This document shows, one piece after another, positions 45,361 through 54,587 of a stretch of DNA of 64,000 nt. The translations under genes and the position numbers were made by a program. The number at the start of each line of letters is the position of its first letter. Within the stretch, counting starts at the first letter, position 1. The notes beneath the pieces were generated by a model. The model was not told the origin of the DNA. It saw only the letters and a program-made list of their open reading frames with translations, and searched no databases. The stretch is from JACNKV01 sp964388155 (lineage in GTDB: Bacteria > Fidelibacterota > Marinisomatia > Marinisomatales > JACNKV01), in assembly GCA_964388155.1 (NCBI GenBank), contig CAYLYH010000005.1:23867-87866 (forward strand). Reading direction: 5' to 3'.

Positions 45361-45920
45361 TATAATTCTCCGTAAGTCGGTAAATGGTTTTGATCCACTT
45401 CGGTAAGATTAGGTAAACTTGAATCTTTTTCAGACAAGATTGGTTTTTCTATTTCCCAATCAATTCCGATGGAAGGATCATTCCATTTTACCCCATATTC
45501 ATCTTCCGGGTGAAAAACATCCGTGCATTTGTATTGAAATATTGCTGTTTCAGAGAGGACTAAATATCCGTGGGCAAATCCTTCCGGGATGTACATCATT
45601 TTATGATTCTCATCCGATAATGTTGCTCCGACATATTTTCCGAATGTTGGAGAACCCTTGCGTATATCCACGGCAACGTCCAATACAGAACCTTGCGTAA
45701 CGCGAACCAGTTTCCCCTGAGGATGTTTTAGCTGATAATGCAATCCGCGTAAGCTGTTTTTATGGGAAAATGCTTGATTATCCTGAGCGAATTTTGTCGG
45801 CAACCCGAATTGCCGATACGCATCTTCCCGATAATTTTCAAAAAAATATCCGCGGGCATCTTTATGCACTTTTGGATATGCAATTACCACACCTTCAATA
45901 CTTGTTTTCTCTATTCTCAT
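45360..45920 (-). CDS. rfbC: dTDP-4-dehydrorhamnose 3,5-epimerase
   Basis: Epimerises dTDP-4-keto-6-deoxyglucose. The 186-residue cupin protein has the catalytic His in NSLRGLHYQLKHPQGKLVRV and the Tyr/His set in MYIPEGFAHGYLVLSETAIF with YKCTDVFHPEDEYGVKWNDP. Length is normal. The start overlaps the ugd stop as ATGA and the stop overlaps rfbB. A 3-epimerase of another deoxysugar path is the alternative, but the motifs fit RfbC. Confidence 0.94.
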   Translation of the reverse strand: MRIEKTSIEGVVIAYPKVHKDARGYFFENYREDAYRQFGLPTKFAQDNQAFSHKNSLRGLHYQLKHPQGKLVRVTQGSVLDVAVDIRKGSPTFGKYVGATLSDENHKMMYIPEGFAHGYLVLSETAIFQYKCTDVFHPEDEYGVKWNDPSIGIDWEIEKPILSEKDSSLPNLTEVDQNHLPTYGEL

Positions 45921-47242
45921 AACGTTTTTGATCCGTTTGGTCGACCTACATTATCGAACATGAATCCGGCCTTTTTAAGTGCAGTTGGACTTAATATATT
46001 TCGTGTGTCCAGAACAGTTGGCGTTTTCATTAAGGATTTTAGCGTATCCAAATTCAGACCACGAAATTCATTCCACTCTGTCATAATGACCATTCCATCC
46101 GCATCAGTAACAGCTTCCTCCCAGTTAGATACATAAGTTACATTCGGGAACTTTTGTTTCATGTTTTCTGCTGCAATAGGATCATAGGCGTTTACAATTG
46201 CACCTTCTTCTGTTAATGCTTTCAACATGGTGATTGAAGCTGATTCCCTGACATCATCTGTTTGAGGTTTAAAAGCAAGACCAAGTACCGCGATGGTTTT
46301 TCCTTCAAAATTACCGATGAGCGTTCGCAGTTTATTCACCATTCGTTCTTTTTGTAAATCATTAGCATTTATTGCAGCTTCAATTGTTTTGAGAGGAGCT
46401 CCTTCTTTCGCCGCTATTGTTGCCAAAGCATGTGTATCTTTTGGGAAACACGAGCCTCCATACCCGGGGCCGGGATGAAGGAACTTCGGACTGATTCGCC
46501 CATCGATCCCCATAGTTTTTGCAACGATATGCACATCGGCATCAACGGCTTCACAAAGATTGGCTATCTCGTTGATGTAGCTGATTTTCAGTGCCAGAAA
46601 GGCATTACTGGCATACTTTATCATCTCAGCTGTTTTTACATTGGTATGAATCATCGGAGTTTCGTTAATATAAAGCGGGCGGTAAACATCTTTCAAAATG
46701 TCAAACGCTTTTTCTGTTTCCGTGCCAATAACCACTCTATCCGGCCACAGAAAATCTTTTACCGCAGACCCTTCCCTAAGAAACTCAGGATTTGAAACAT
46801 AGTCAAATTTATTTTCTGTAGTGTTTTCTCCATCGATAATCGAACTAACCATCTCACCGGTACCAATCGGAACTGTACTTTTCGTGCAAACAATTTTGTA
46901 TCCATTAAGGTTTTGCCCAATGGTTTTAGCAACTGCCTTTACAGCGGTGAGGTCTGCTTCACCATTGTCGCTTTGTGGTGTTCCGACAGCGATAAATATT
47001 ACCTCTGCCGCTTGTATAGCTCTGACCACATCCGACGAAAATGACAACCGTCCGGCATGAATGTTTCTATCAACGATTTCTTTCAGCCCGGGCTCATAAA
47101 TTGGAATATCGCCATTTTGCAGTGCATCAATCTTTTTATTATCTATGTCGGCACAAACCACCTTATGACCAAAGTCCGATATCCCTGCGCCGCTCACCAG
47201 CCCGACGTAGCCCGTGCCAATAAATGTTATTTGTTTCATCAT
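45917..47242 (-). CDS. ugd: UDP-glucose 6-dehydrogenase
   Basis: Oxidises UDP-glucose to UDP-glucuronate, giving an acidic sugar for the polymer. The 441-residue protein has FIGTGYVGLVSGAGISDFGH at the N-terminus, CTKSTVPIGTGEMV, EFLREGSAVKDFLWPDRVVI and the catalytic Cys in PGYGGSCFPKDTHAL near residue 260, and a C-terminal domain with LAFKPQTDDVRESASI. It is the first gene of the minus-strand polysaccharide operon. Confidence 0.96.
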   Translation of the reverse strand: MMKQITFIGTGYVGLVSGAGISDFGHKVVCADIDNKKIDALQNGDIPIYEPGLKEIVDRNIHAGRLSFSSDVVRAIQAAEVIFIAVGTPQSDNGEADLTAVKAVAKTIGQNLNGYKIVCTKSTVPIGTGEMVSSIIDGENTTENKFDYVSNPEFLREGSAVKDFLWPDRVVIGTETEKAFDILKDVYRPLYINETPMIHTNVKTAEMIKYASNAFLALKISYINEIANLCEAVDADVHIVAKTMGIDGRISPKFLHPGPGYGGSCFPKDTHALATIAAKEGAPLKTIEAAINANDLQKERMVNKLRTLIGNFEGKTIAVLGLAFKPQTDDVRESASITMLKALTEEGAIVNAYDPIAAENMKQKFPNVTYVSNWEEAVTDADGMVIMTEWNEFRGLNLDTLKSLMKTPTVLDTRNILSPTALKKAGFMFDNVGRPNGSKTL

Positions 47243-47277
47243 GTATATTCTTTCGTTATGACTTCAAAGTTAATTAA

Positions 47278-47307
47278 GTATTCAGAATTCAGAATACAGT
47301 ATTCAGG
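47278..47307. repeat. Left flanking repeat of the four-helix-bundle gene
   Basis: GTATTCAGAATTCAGAATACAGTATTCAGG on the plus strand is built of CAGAATTC/CAGTATTC units and is itself partly palindromic. An imperfect inverted counterpart lies at 47668-47698 beyond the other end of the gene. Confidence 0.65.
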
Positions 47308-47668
47308 AAGTAGTGTTCATCATTTTTTTTCGATAAGCATGTAATAATTTACTGACTTCCGCCAACATTGGATGAAGCTCGCTTGAATCTAAATATTTTA
47401 AATCCTCAGCGAGTATCAAATAGTAGCGGACTTCCTCTAATGATCCCTGAGCAATATTTAAAAACCTTGCCTTATCTGCAGATGTCCTTTTACGAAAACC
47501 TTCAGCAATATTGGCGGCAATCGACACACTAGCTCTTCTCATTTGTGATACCAATCCATATAACTCATGTTTCGGAAATAATCCTGTCGCTTTATAAACA
47601 GCCAACACCAATGAATGCGCACGCTGCCATACGATAAGATCTCTAAACGTCTTTGCAGGGGCTCTCAT
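47303..47668 (-). CDS. Four-helix-bundle protein (S23/23S rRNA intervening-sequence family)
   Basis: A 121-residue protein with the family core FRDLIVWQRAHSLVLAVYKA, then HELYGLVSQMRRASVSIAAN, IAEGFRKRTSADKARFLNIA and QGSLEEVRYYLILAEDL. The family was first seen in 23S rRNA intervening sequences of Leptospira, and its relatives include the Avd protein of diversity-generating retroelements. Here no rRNA or reverse transcriptase is nearby. The gene is tightly bracketed by inverted GAATTC-rich repeats. It has no visible ribosome binding site, because the 5' side is repeat. Function is unknown. Confidence 0.88.
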   Translation of the reverse strand: MRAPAKTFRDLIVWQRAHSLVLAVYKATGLFPKHELYGLVSQMRRASVSIAANIAEGFRKRTSADKARFLNIAQGSLEEVRYYLILAEDLKYLDSSELHPMLAEVSKLLHAYRKKMMNTTS

Positions 47669-47698
47669 TCTGAATTCTGATTTCTGTATTCTGATTTC
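47668..47698. repeat. Right flanking repeat of the four-helix-bundle gene
   Basis: TCTGAATTCTGATTTCTGTATTCTGATTTC, the imperfect reverse complement of the left flank at 47278-47307. It starts at the start codon of the gene. Confidence 0.65.
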
Positions 47699-47761
47699 AC
47701 TATTTTATCTCCATTCAACTATAAAAGATACAACCCATTTTCAATATAATAACATAAACAG

Positions 47762-49855
47762 TTACGGCAATCCTACATTCCGCCGTAATATCCACTCTGC
47801 ACTTAAAAATACCAAAAAGAGAGCAAGCAGCCACCATTGTTTGGTCGGTACAATTTCTTCTTCTCTTTTTTCTATAATGGATTTATTCTCTATTTTTTCC
47901 GGCAAATCCAGCCGTGAGTTCCATAGAAAAAACTCACCCTGCGTGTTTTCTGATAGTGTTGAGAGAAGAGGTTGATTCAGAGAGACATTATTCAACTCAA
48001 TTTGACTTTGAAGAACTGTAAATTCTCCTGATTGTGTCGATACGGTAGATTTGTCCTGAAAAACCAACTCGTACCGATATTTCCCGGGGCTGGATGCCCA
48101 CAACTGTCCTTCCCACCGTTCACGAGCAGGATTATATTGCAGTTGAGTGGAATTGACTTTTTCACCTTCCTTAAATACAGTCATTGCTGCTTGTGCCATA
48201 TTCGTCGCCTTACCAAGACGATTTCCCGTCACGCGAATCAACTCTCCTTGCTGGAAAAAATCTTTGTCCAATCTGAAATACATATCCTTATCACCTTGTG
48301 TACGCATTAACCAGGAGAATAATGCGGACCAAAGGTTTTCAACTAAATTCGCTTGCGCCGTCCCTGTCATCTTGAAGTGTAATTTATAAAAATCCGGGGA
48401 TGTCCATACAACACTACGAAGCGCATTTTCTTCACTTAATAATAACAATGATGTTTCCTTATCATCTGAGAAAGACGATAGGATGCGCACCGATGGGGAT
48501 GTGCTTTCTAAGGATAATCCTTTAGACAATGGTGGAAGCTCCGATTGATCCATCGTAGAAAATAAGTATTCATTTTCGCCCAAAATGGTCATTGAGTTGA
48601 TTTCGTCCGTAAAATACCAGGATGATGGTTCATGCGAACTTAACGTTTTTCCGGACTTAATTCGGAAGAAAGGATATAGAATGCTTGCCTGTTTTACCTT
48701 CATATCAGGACCCACAATCCATGCAAGCGCAGATTTTTGCGAAACCAGTTTTTTTGCAAAAATACGCTGCCAGGTAGACGACAATGCATGCTTAGGAAAA
48801 TTATCCAAAATAATTAAGTCGTAAGATGTTTCCCAAAATGACTTAATTCCCGGACGGAACGTCGTCCCAAATTGTGTATAGTGATCCATTTGTATTCTAT
48901 CCATCCCGCTCAAGATACGTTTAACCACTGGCGTATTAAAACACGGAACACCGGTGATAACTGCAACTTTATATCTATCTTTCAGGATGGTAATCGAAAA
49001 AATTTGCCGGTTGTTATCTACATTAATCTCCTCTTCAAAAGAGGAAACGCGGACTTGATAAGATTGCTTTCCCATTGTTGCCGGTTTAAAACGAAAACGT
49101 AAATCTGTGTTTGCTCCGCCTCCCTGCACGGAGATGAATCTCGACCCGATCATTTTATCGTCAGCATAAAGTGTAACATTCACCCGACCCGAGACATCAC
49201 CATACGCTGTCACACTCACTTTTGATTCAACCATTTCACCTTTTATCGCAACAGCAGGGACATCAATAGATTTTATAAAGACATCAACCAATGATGAGGT
49301 TTCACCTACCCCAACAATGTGCAGAGGTACTTTCAAATCAGAAAGCATTTGCTTCGGATCAATTCCTTGGGTCGTTTGTCCATCGGTGATAAGTATACTC
49401 CCGGCAAGAGTAGATTGATGGTCTTTAATGTGCTGCACCACCGCTCCGATGTCAGTAGCGGAACCTTTAGCATCCAGAGCAGATGTGGTTTGACGAATCG
49501 TCTCTGCAAAATTATATTGGGTTAACTCAACACCTTGTTCATCCAAAACGTGTGAGAGGTCTGATACACCTGAGTTTATCGAAGATAATGTATGGGATTG
49601 ATGAGAACCCATACTCATCGAATTATCTACATACAGATGCCAATTTAGTGAGTTGGATTTGGAATAATTTCGTGTAATGATTGGTTGTAGCAGCGCTCCC
49701 AATAGCAGAGCAAATACAACAGAACGAATAAGAAAAGGACGTTGTGAACGTCGATCATTCCGATAGGAGATTAAATTCCAGATAAGCACAGAAATTATGG
49801 AAAGTAATAGCAACCAGAACCACGCATCCACGTTGTTTTGAAATTGAAAATCCAC
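47762..49855 (-). CDS. Membrane protein with vWA domain
   Basis: A 697-residue protein with two N-terminal membrane helices (about residues 11-30 and 43-60), then a von Willebrand A-type domain with a full metal-binding site: DNSMS (Asp77, Ser79, Ser81), TDIG (Thr134) and ITDGQ (Asp158). A large extracytoplasmic beta-rich region follows, and a C-terminal helix (WWLLALFLVFLSAEWILRR). This architecture resembles BatA-like and uncharacterised vWA membrane proteins common in Bacteroidota-type genomes. GTG is the start, 2 bases after tsaD. No partner ATPase (MoxR) is seen nearby, so its role is unknown. Confidence 0.8.
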   Translation of the reverse strand: MDFQFQNNVDAWFWLLLLSIISVLIWNLISYRNDRRSQRPFLIRSVVFALLLGALLQPIITRNYSKSNSLNWHLYVDNSMSMGSHQSHTLSSINSGVSDLSHVLDEQGVELTQYNFAETIRQTTSALDAKGSATDIGAVVQHIKDHQSTLAGSILITDGQTTQGIDPKQMLSDLKVPLHIVGVGETSSLVDVFIKSIDVPAVAIKGEMVESKVSVTAYGDVSGRVNVTLYADDKMIGSRFISVQGGGANTDLRFRFKPATMGKQSYQVRVSSFEEEINVDNNRQIFSITILKDRYKVAVITGVPCFNTPVVKRILSGMDRIQMDHYTQFGTTFRPGIKSFWETSYDLIILDNFPKHALSSTWQRIFAKKLVSQKSALAWIVGPDMKVKQASILYPFFRIKSGKTLSSHEPSSWYFTDEINSMTILGENEYLFSTMDQSELPPLSKGLSLESTSPSVRILSSFSDDKETSLLLLSEENALRSVVWTSPDFYKLHFKMTGTAQANLVENLWSALFSWLMRTQGDKDMYFRLDKDFFQQGELIRVTGNRLGKATNMAQAAMTVFKEGEKVNSTQLQYNPARERWEGQLWASSPGKYRYELVFQDKSTVSTQSGEFTVLQSQIELNNVSLNQPLLSTLSENTQGEFFLWNSRLDLPEKIENKSIIEKREEEIVPTKQWWLLALFLVFLSAEWILRRNVGLP

Positions 49856-49857
49856 GC

Positions 49858-50850
49858 TCAGGATAGTTTCATATTTGGCTTAATTCCAAAATTGATTGGT
49901 GTTGTCTGCCCATCGGTCAACTTTAATTCGCCAAGAAAAGCTATCATCGCTGCATTATCTGTACAATATACTAAATCCGGGAACATAATTCGCGTGTTCG
50001 GCATTTTGCGTTTCACAACCATTCTCAAGGAATTATTTGCCGCAACGCCACCGGCAATTACGCAGGTTTTTACACCGGAGAATGAAACAGCATTCATCAA
50101 TTTATCTGCGAGGACATCAACAATCGCCGATTGGTAACTAGCCGTAACATCTTTTAAAGATATGTCTGAATTTGTTTCGTCAAAGTCGTCCATATAATAC
50201 AGAAGGGATGTTTTCAATCCACTGAAACTAAACTCAAATGAGTCTTTTGTCATAAATGAACGGGGAAATTTCACTGCATTAGGATTTCCACCCTGTGCAA
50301 ACTTTTGGATTTCCGGTCCTCCGGGATATCCAAGCCCAAGGATTCGAGCCCCTTTGTCAAATGCTTCTCCTGCTGCATCATCACGAGTTTCGCCCATTAA
50401 TTCATAGTCTCCAATATGTTTAACCAGCCATAACTGAGTATGTCCCCCGGATACAAGCAGGCACACAAACGGATATTCTAACGTCGGATCAGCAAGAAAG
50501 TTCGCAAAAATATGTGCTTCAAGGTGATTAACGCCAATGATTGGGAGATTTAATCCTTGGGAAAGCCCTTTTGCAAAACAGACACCGGTAAGCAACGCTC
50601 CTGATAACCCGGGACCTTGCGTAACGGCTATACCTTCTATGTCTTGCAGAGTCAAATTCGAATCATGGATGGCGTGATTTACGAGGGTATTTAGCCACTG
50701 CTCATGCTCTCGGGATGCAAGTTCAGGGACCACTCCGCCAAACGTTTGATGGATGGTTTGAGATCCAATGGTACTGGAAAGAATTAATCCGTCTTTACAG
50801 ACCGCCGCTGCGGTTTCATCACAAGACGTTTCAATTCCAAGGACAATCAA
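49858..50850 (-). CDS. tsaD: tRNA N6-adenosine threonylcarbamoyltransferase
   Basis: Transfers threonylcarbamoyl to A37 of ANN-decoding tRNAs. The 330-residue protein has the N-terminal VLGIETSCDETAAAVCKDG, the metal-binding HxxxH in IIGVNHLEAHIFANFL near residue 110, LLVSGGHTQLWLV near 130 and GGVAANNSLRM near 265. The start is TTG at 50850 with GGAGGT three bases upstream, overlapping the preceding stop as TTGA. This is the only position giving the family's normal start (M-I-V-L-G-I-E-T). Partners TsaB, TsaC and TsaE are not in the window. Confidence 0.96.
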   Translation of the reverse strand: MIVLGIETSCDETAAAVCKDGLILSSTIGSQTIHQTFGGVVPELASREHEQWLNTLVNHAIHDSNLTLQDIEGIAVTQGPGLSGALLTGVCFAKGLSQGLNLPIIGVNHLEAHIFANFLADPTLEYPFVCLLVSGGHTQLWLVKHIGDYELMGETRDDAAGEAFDKGARILGLGYPGGPEIQKFAQGGNPNAVKFPRSFMTKDSFEFSFSGLKTSLLYYMDDFDETNSDISLKDVTASYQSAIVDVLADKLMNAVSFSGVKTCVIAGGVAANNSLRMVVKRKMPNTRIMFPDLVYCTDNAAMIAFLGELKLTDGQTTPINFGIKPNMKLS

Positions 50851-51830
50851 CCCACCTCCCGTGTCACCACCAATTCAACATTCCTGGGTGACAAATCACG
50901 CCATTCTAAAATGTCATTTGGCGTAACGACCGATGGCTCGTAAAACTGTTGCTTCGGATTCCATTTGTCCTTGAAGTCGATATAAATAAACACATCTTCC
51001 GGATACACATCTGAAATACGGTCCACACCGCCAATCACGGTTAGCGATACCGTTCGCGGATTAACAAATACACGATATCCGGAGCTGATATTGACTATTT
51101 TAACAGGGACTTCCGTAATAATCCGTTCGCTGATTGCTTGAATATTTACAGAATATTTGACTTCTTCCAAAGAATATTCAATGATTCTTTTTTGTTTTTC
51201 TATCGGAATAGTTTTATGGATCGAAGACATCAAGTTCTCCACAGTATCCCGGACGGTGTGTACAAAATATATCGATTGCATGAGTTCCTTCGGGCCCGCG
51301 ATATCTATGGTAGATGGTGAAACATGAATATCGGAAACTTGCACATAACCGGATGCTGTTTTCACCAGAACATCAGGCAAAACCGGCACGGTTTTTACAA
51401 GATATTCATCCAGACTGATGTGGACTTCACTGGGATAGACCACTTCGATATATTCTAGTTCTAATGATGGAGGAAGAACCACCTTCTGCGGATATTCATT
51501 AAAATACTCATTTAAAATAAATTCATACTCTTCTGAAATCCGGTTTAAATCCAAAACCAGCTTATAATCTTCGAAAAAATCTTTCAGCAACATGGCTTTG
51601 AAAAGTGCTCGCCCGGTTCCTGCGAAACGAGCTTGGGCAAACTCCGGTACTTCTTCTTTCAGTGCTTTTTTTGCGCTGAGATTCCGAGCTTCAATCGGAA
51701 TCTCAAGCACCATCGTATATTGATTGTCACTCACCACAAAAACCCAAAGAAGTGCAGCTAACCCCAATGCACCTAAGCGCAATACCAACTTTTGATGGGA
51801 AAACACCTTTTTGAGGAATGAGTGAAGCAC
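50847..51830 (-). CDS. YbbR-like domain protein (CdaR-like)
   Basis: A 327-residue protein with a short cytoplasmic N-terminus, one membrane helix (LRLGALGLAALLWVFVVSDN, about residues 17-36) and three or so YbbR-type repeats (for example LEIPIEARNLS, VSPSTIDIAGPKELMQSI, VNPRTVSLTVIGGVDRISDV). YbbR/CdaR proteins regulate the diadenylate cyclase CdaA where the two are neighbours. No cdaA is present here, so the link is by family only. The start is GTG with AGAGGT upstream. Confidence 0.85.
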   Translation of the reverse strand: MLHSFLKKVFSHQKLVLRLGALGLAALLWVFVVSDNQYTMVLEIPIEARNLSAKKALKEEVPEFAQARFAGTGRALFKAMLLKDFFEDYKLVLDLNRISEEYEFILNEYFNEYPQKVVLPPSLELEYIEVVYPSEVHISLDEYLVKTVPVLPDVLVKTASGYVQVSDIHVSPSTIDIAGPKELMQSIYFVHTVRDTVENLMSSIHKTIPIEKQKRIIEYSLEEVKYSVNIQAISERIITEVPVKIVNISSGYRVFVNPRTVSLTVIGGVDRISDVYPEDVFIYIDFKDKWNPKQQFYEPSVVTPNDILEWRDLSPRNVELVVTREVG

Positions 51831-51869
51831 TGAGTGACCTCTGATATTTTTTAGAGGATAACCCCTGGT

Positions 51870-53771
51870 TTATTTCTCTTTGTCGTCAGATGAATCTGTA
51901 TCATTCGGCATCGCGCCGGGAATCTCAATCTTTTCACCGGCGGGAGTTTCCTGGCTATCTAAATACTCCTGAACTTCATTCTTTTTCGAGACTTTCTTTT
52001 CCGGTTCAGGAAGGTCATCTACAAAGATGATGATCTTTTTATCCTCCGGGCGTACTTCCATGACATTCCCGGTTAATTTCTCTCCCGGCTTGAAGGCGTT
52101 CATCAGACGCTTACGCTCTTTTTTACTCCGTTTTCCGAATGGGACAATCCCTTCTACATCCATCTCAAGTTTCAGGATAATACCCTTTTCCAGTGCACGA
52201 ATAATTTCTCCGGTAACGTCTTTTCCTGTCTCATAGAATTTTACAATCTCTACCCAAGGATCATCCTGAACCTGTTTATATCCCAGAGAAATGCGGCGGC
52301 TTTCGCGCGAAACTTCCAAAATTCGGACTTCCACTTCTTGCCCCTTTTCCACAATTTCTTTCGGGTGACGAACCACTTTCGTCCATGACAAATCTGAAAC
52401 ATGGATTAAGCCGTCAATTCCTTCTTCTAATTCTACAAAAGCTCCGAATTGTGTCAGGTTAATCACTTTCCCTTTATGAACAGTTCCAACCATATAGCGC
52501 TCTTCAATTTTATCCCATGGGTCCGGTTGAAGTTGTTTTGCCCCAAGGCTGATTTTTCGTTCTTCAGTATCGATGGATAGAACCTGCGCTTCAACTTCGT
52601 CATTCATGGAATATATTTCAGATGGGTTCTTAATCTGGCGTGTCCATGACATTTCAGAGACATGAATCAAGCCTTCAACTCCGGATTCAAGTTCCATAAA
52701 TGCTCCATAATTTGTCATACTGACGATCCTGCCCTTTACGGTAGAATTCACAGGATAATTTTCTTCCACACGTTCCCATGGGTGAGGAGTCAGTTGTTTA
52801 AGGCCAAGAGAAACACGTTTCTTCTCTTCATCGTAATCAATGACTTTTACGGTTAATTCGTCGTCCATTTTTACAACTTCTGATGGATGATTTACTCTTC
52901 CCCATGATAAGTCAGTGATGTGTAACAATCCATCCAAACCGCCCAAGTCAATAAATGCACCAAAATCCGTAACATTTTTAACTCGGCCTTCGAGAACTTC
53001 CCCGATTTTAATTTTTTCAAATAAGGCATCTCGCTGTTCTTTCATTTCTTCTTCCATAATCGCCTTATGAGACACGACAATATTTTTCCTCGCTTCATTT
53101 AATTTGACGATTTTCAACTCAATATCCTGATCAAGATACTGATCAAAGTCTTTTACGGGACGTATGTCAATTTGTGACCCGGGTAAAAATGCTTGAACAA
53201 CCCCAAGCTCAACAATCATTCCCCCCTTGATTCTCCTCACCGTTTTCCCAGTGATAATTTTACCACTTTCATAATCTTCACGTAAATCTTTCCACCGACG
53301 CATAAAGTCAGCTTTTGATTTCGATAAAATCGTATTTCCGCGACGATCTTCGAGTCTCTCTACGTAAACCTCCAGTTGGTCTCCGATCGTTGGAAGTTCT
53401 TCACTTGGAAATTCTGATCGACTGATAATTCCTTCTGATTTAAACCCGATGTCTATGAGGACATCTTTGTCTGTCATTCCGATAACTCGTCCGGTAATCA
53501 CCTGATGCTCCGATATATCAGAAAACGTACCTAGATATAATTTTTGAATTTCTTCTGGAATGTCTTCTTCAAAGTCTTCTTCAATCAGTTCGTCTGCTTT
53601 TACAATTTTCACATCTTGAAACAAATCAAGTCCTAGATAATTTGGAAGGGGTGCTTCCGGGGTTACTGATGGTGTTGACGCCTGAACTTCAGGGTCACCA
53701 CTGACCTCTGTGGATACAATGTCCACATTAACCTCTTCAACAGCCGGTTCGTTTATTTGTTTTTCATTCAT
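51870..53771 (-). CDS. rpsA: 30S ribosomal protein S1
   Basis: Binds mRNA on the small ribosomal subunit. The 633-residue protein has an acidic N-terminal extension of about 85 residues and six S1 domains. Examples are VITGRVIGMTDKDVLIDIGF, LEGRVKNVTDFGAFIDLGGL, VKGRIVSMTNYGAFMELESG and HKGKVINLTQFGAFVELEEG, each followed by a DGLLHITDLSW or EGLIHVSEMSW type motif. It is slightly longer than E. coli S1 (557). The acidic head and tail are low-complexity. It is downstream of cmk by 18 bases, a classic pairing. Confidence 0.96.
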   Translation of the reverse strand: MNEKQINEPAVEEVNVDIVSTEVSGDPEVQASTPSVTPEAPLPNYLGLDLFQDVKIVKADELIEEDFEEDIPEEIQKLYLGTFSDISEHQVITGRVIGMTDKDVLIDIGFKSEGIISRSEFPSEELPTIGDQLEVYVERLEDRRGNTILSKSKADFMRRWKDLREDYESGKIITGKTVRRIKGGMIVELGVVQAFLPGSQIDIRPVKDFDQYLDQDIELKIVKLNEARKNIVVSHKAIMEEEMKEQRDALFEKIKIGEVLEGRVKNVTDFGAFIDLGGLDGLLHITDLSWGRVNHPSEVVKMDDELTVKVIDYDEEKKRVSLGLKQLTPHPWERVEENYPVNSTVKGRIVSMTNYGAFMELESGVEGLIHVSEMSWTRQIKNPSEIYSMNDEVEAQVLSIDTEERKISLGAKQLQPDPWDKIEERYMVGTVHKGKVINLTQFGAFVELEEGIDGLIHVSDLSWTKVVRHPKEIVEKGQEVEVRILEVSRESRRISLGYKQVQDDPWVEIVKFYETGKDVTGEIIRALEKGIILKLEMDVEGIVPFGKRSKKERKRLMNAFKPGEKLTGNVMEVRPEDKKIIIFVDDLPEPEKKVSKKNEVQEYLDSQETPAGEKIEIPGAMPNDTDSSDDKEK

Positions 53772-53789
53772 GGTTTATCTTTATCCTTT

Positions 53790-54449
53790 TTATTTCACTT
53801 TTTTGACTTTGCTCACAATATACAGAACTTGCTCACCCAAAGTCATGTGGGTCGTATCGACCTCAACCGCATCCGCGGCACGGGTTAAGGGAGAATGTTT
53901 TCTGGTAGAATCTTTTTGATCTCGAATCTTTAAATCGCTCACCAATTCTTCTACAGAACGTTCCTCTCCCATGTTTCTTAAATCCAATTGACGTCGTTTT
54001 GCTCGTGTTTCCCTCTCAGCGATGATAAAAAATTTATACTCCGCATCCGAAAACACAACTGTCCCAATATCTCTGCCTTCACAGACACAGTCTAATCTGT
54101 GACCAATATCTCTTTGAATCTTCACCATCGATTTACGAACAACAGGGATTGCACTTACGGCACTCACATGCTGAGTTACTTCGACTGATCGTATATGGTC
54201 AGAGACGTTTATCCCATTCAATGTAATGACCGTATCGCCATTCTTTGTGGAAACATTCAAATCCATTGAGTCAAGAAGCGACTTCAATGCAACCGGGTCA
54301 TTTATATCAATATTCTTCTTTAATATTGCTAAGGTCACAGCCCGATACATCGCTCCTGTGTCCAGATAGGCAAACCCCAGTGCTTCAGCTACTTTTTTAG
54401 CTGTTGTACTTTTTCCTGAGGCAGCGGGACCGTCAATTGCAACTATCAT
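53790..54449 (-). CDS. cmk: Cytidylate kinase
   Basis: Phosphorylates CMP and dCMP. The 219-residue protein has the P-loop AIDGPAASGKSTTAKKVAEA, YLDTGAMYRAVTLAIL, the family insert region with VTQHVSAVSAIPVVRKSMVK, and the substrate-binding VCEGRDIGTVVFSDAEYKFF with a C-terminal RDQKDSTRKHSPLTRAADAV. Length is normal. It lies in the usual place before rpsA. A palindrome (GGCTCA/TGAGCC) is just upstream of the ATG. Confidence 0.96.
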   Translation of the reverse strand: MIVAIDGPAASGKSTTAKKVAEALGFAYLDTGAMYRAVTLAILKKNIDINDPVALKSLLDSMDLNVSTKNGDTVITLNGINVSDHIRSVEVTQHVSAVSAIPVVRKSMVKIQRDIGHRLDCVCEGRDIGTVVFSDAEYKFFIIAERETRAKRRQLDLRNMGEERSVEELVSDLKIRDQKDSTRKHSPLTRAADAVEVDTTHMTLGEQVLYIVSKVKKVK

Positions 54450-54459
54450 AGTTTTTTCG

Positions 54460-54475
54460 GCTCATATTGAGCCTA
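54460..54475 (-). promoter_or_regulatory. Palindromic hairpin just upstream of cmk
   Basis: The minus strand reads AGGCTCAATATGAGCC, followed by GAAAAAACT and the cmk ATG. The arms GGCTCA and TGAGCC pair perfectly over six bases. It lies 11 bases from the start and there is no clear Shine-Dalgarno. Its role is unknown. Confidence 0.35.
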
Positions 54476-54587
54476 CAAAATTAGCCTTTATAAATAAGAT
54501 AAACAAAAAATATTACTACCCCAATCAAACAAAATAATTCGGATTAAATCTATGGTTTGTAGGTAAAATATTAGATTGTTTTCAAAA

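Noticed and set aside
36634..47242. ABC-transporter-dependent capsule export
   Set aside because: There are no ABC transporter genes. The flippase, polymerase and chain-length genes indicate the Wzx/Wzy route.
47303..47668. Diversity-generating retroelement, because the four-helix-bundle protein is related to Avd
   Set aside because: No reverse transcriptase, template repeat or variable repeat is visible nearby.
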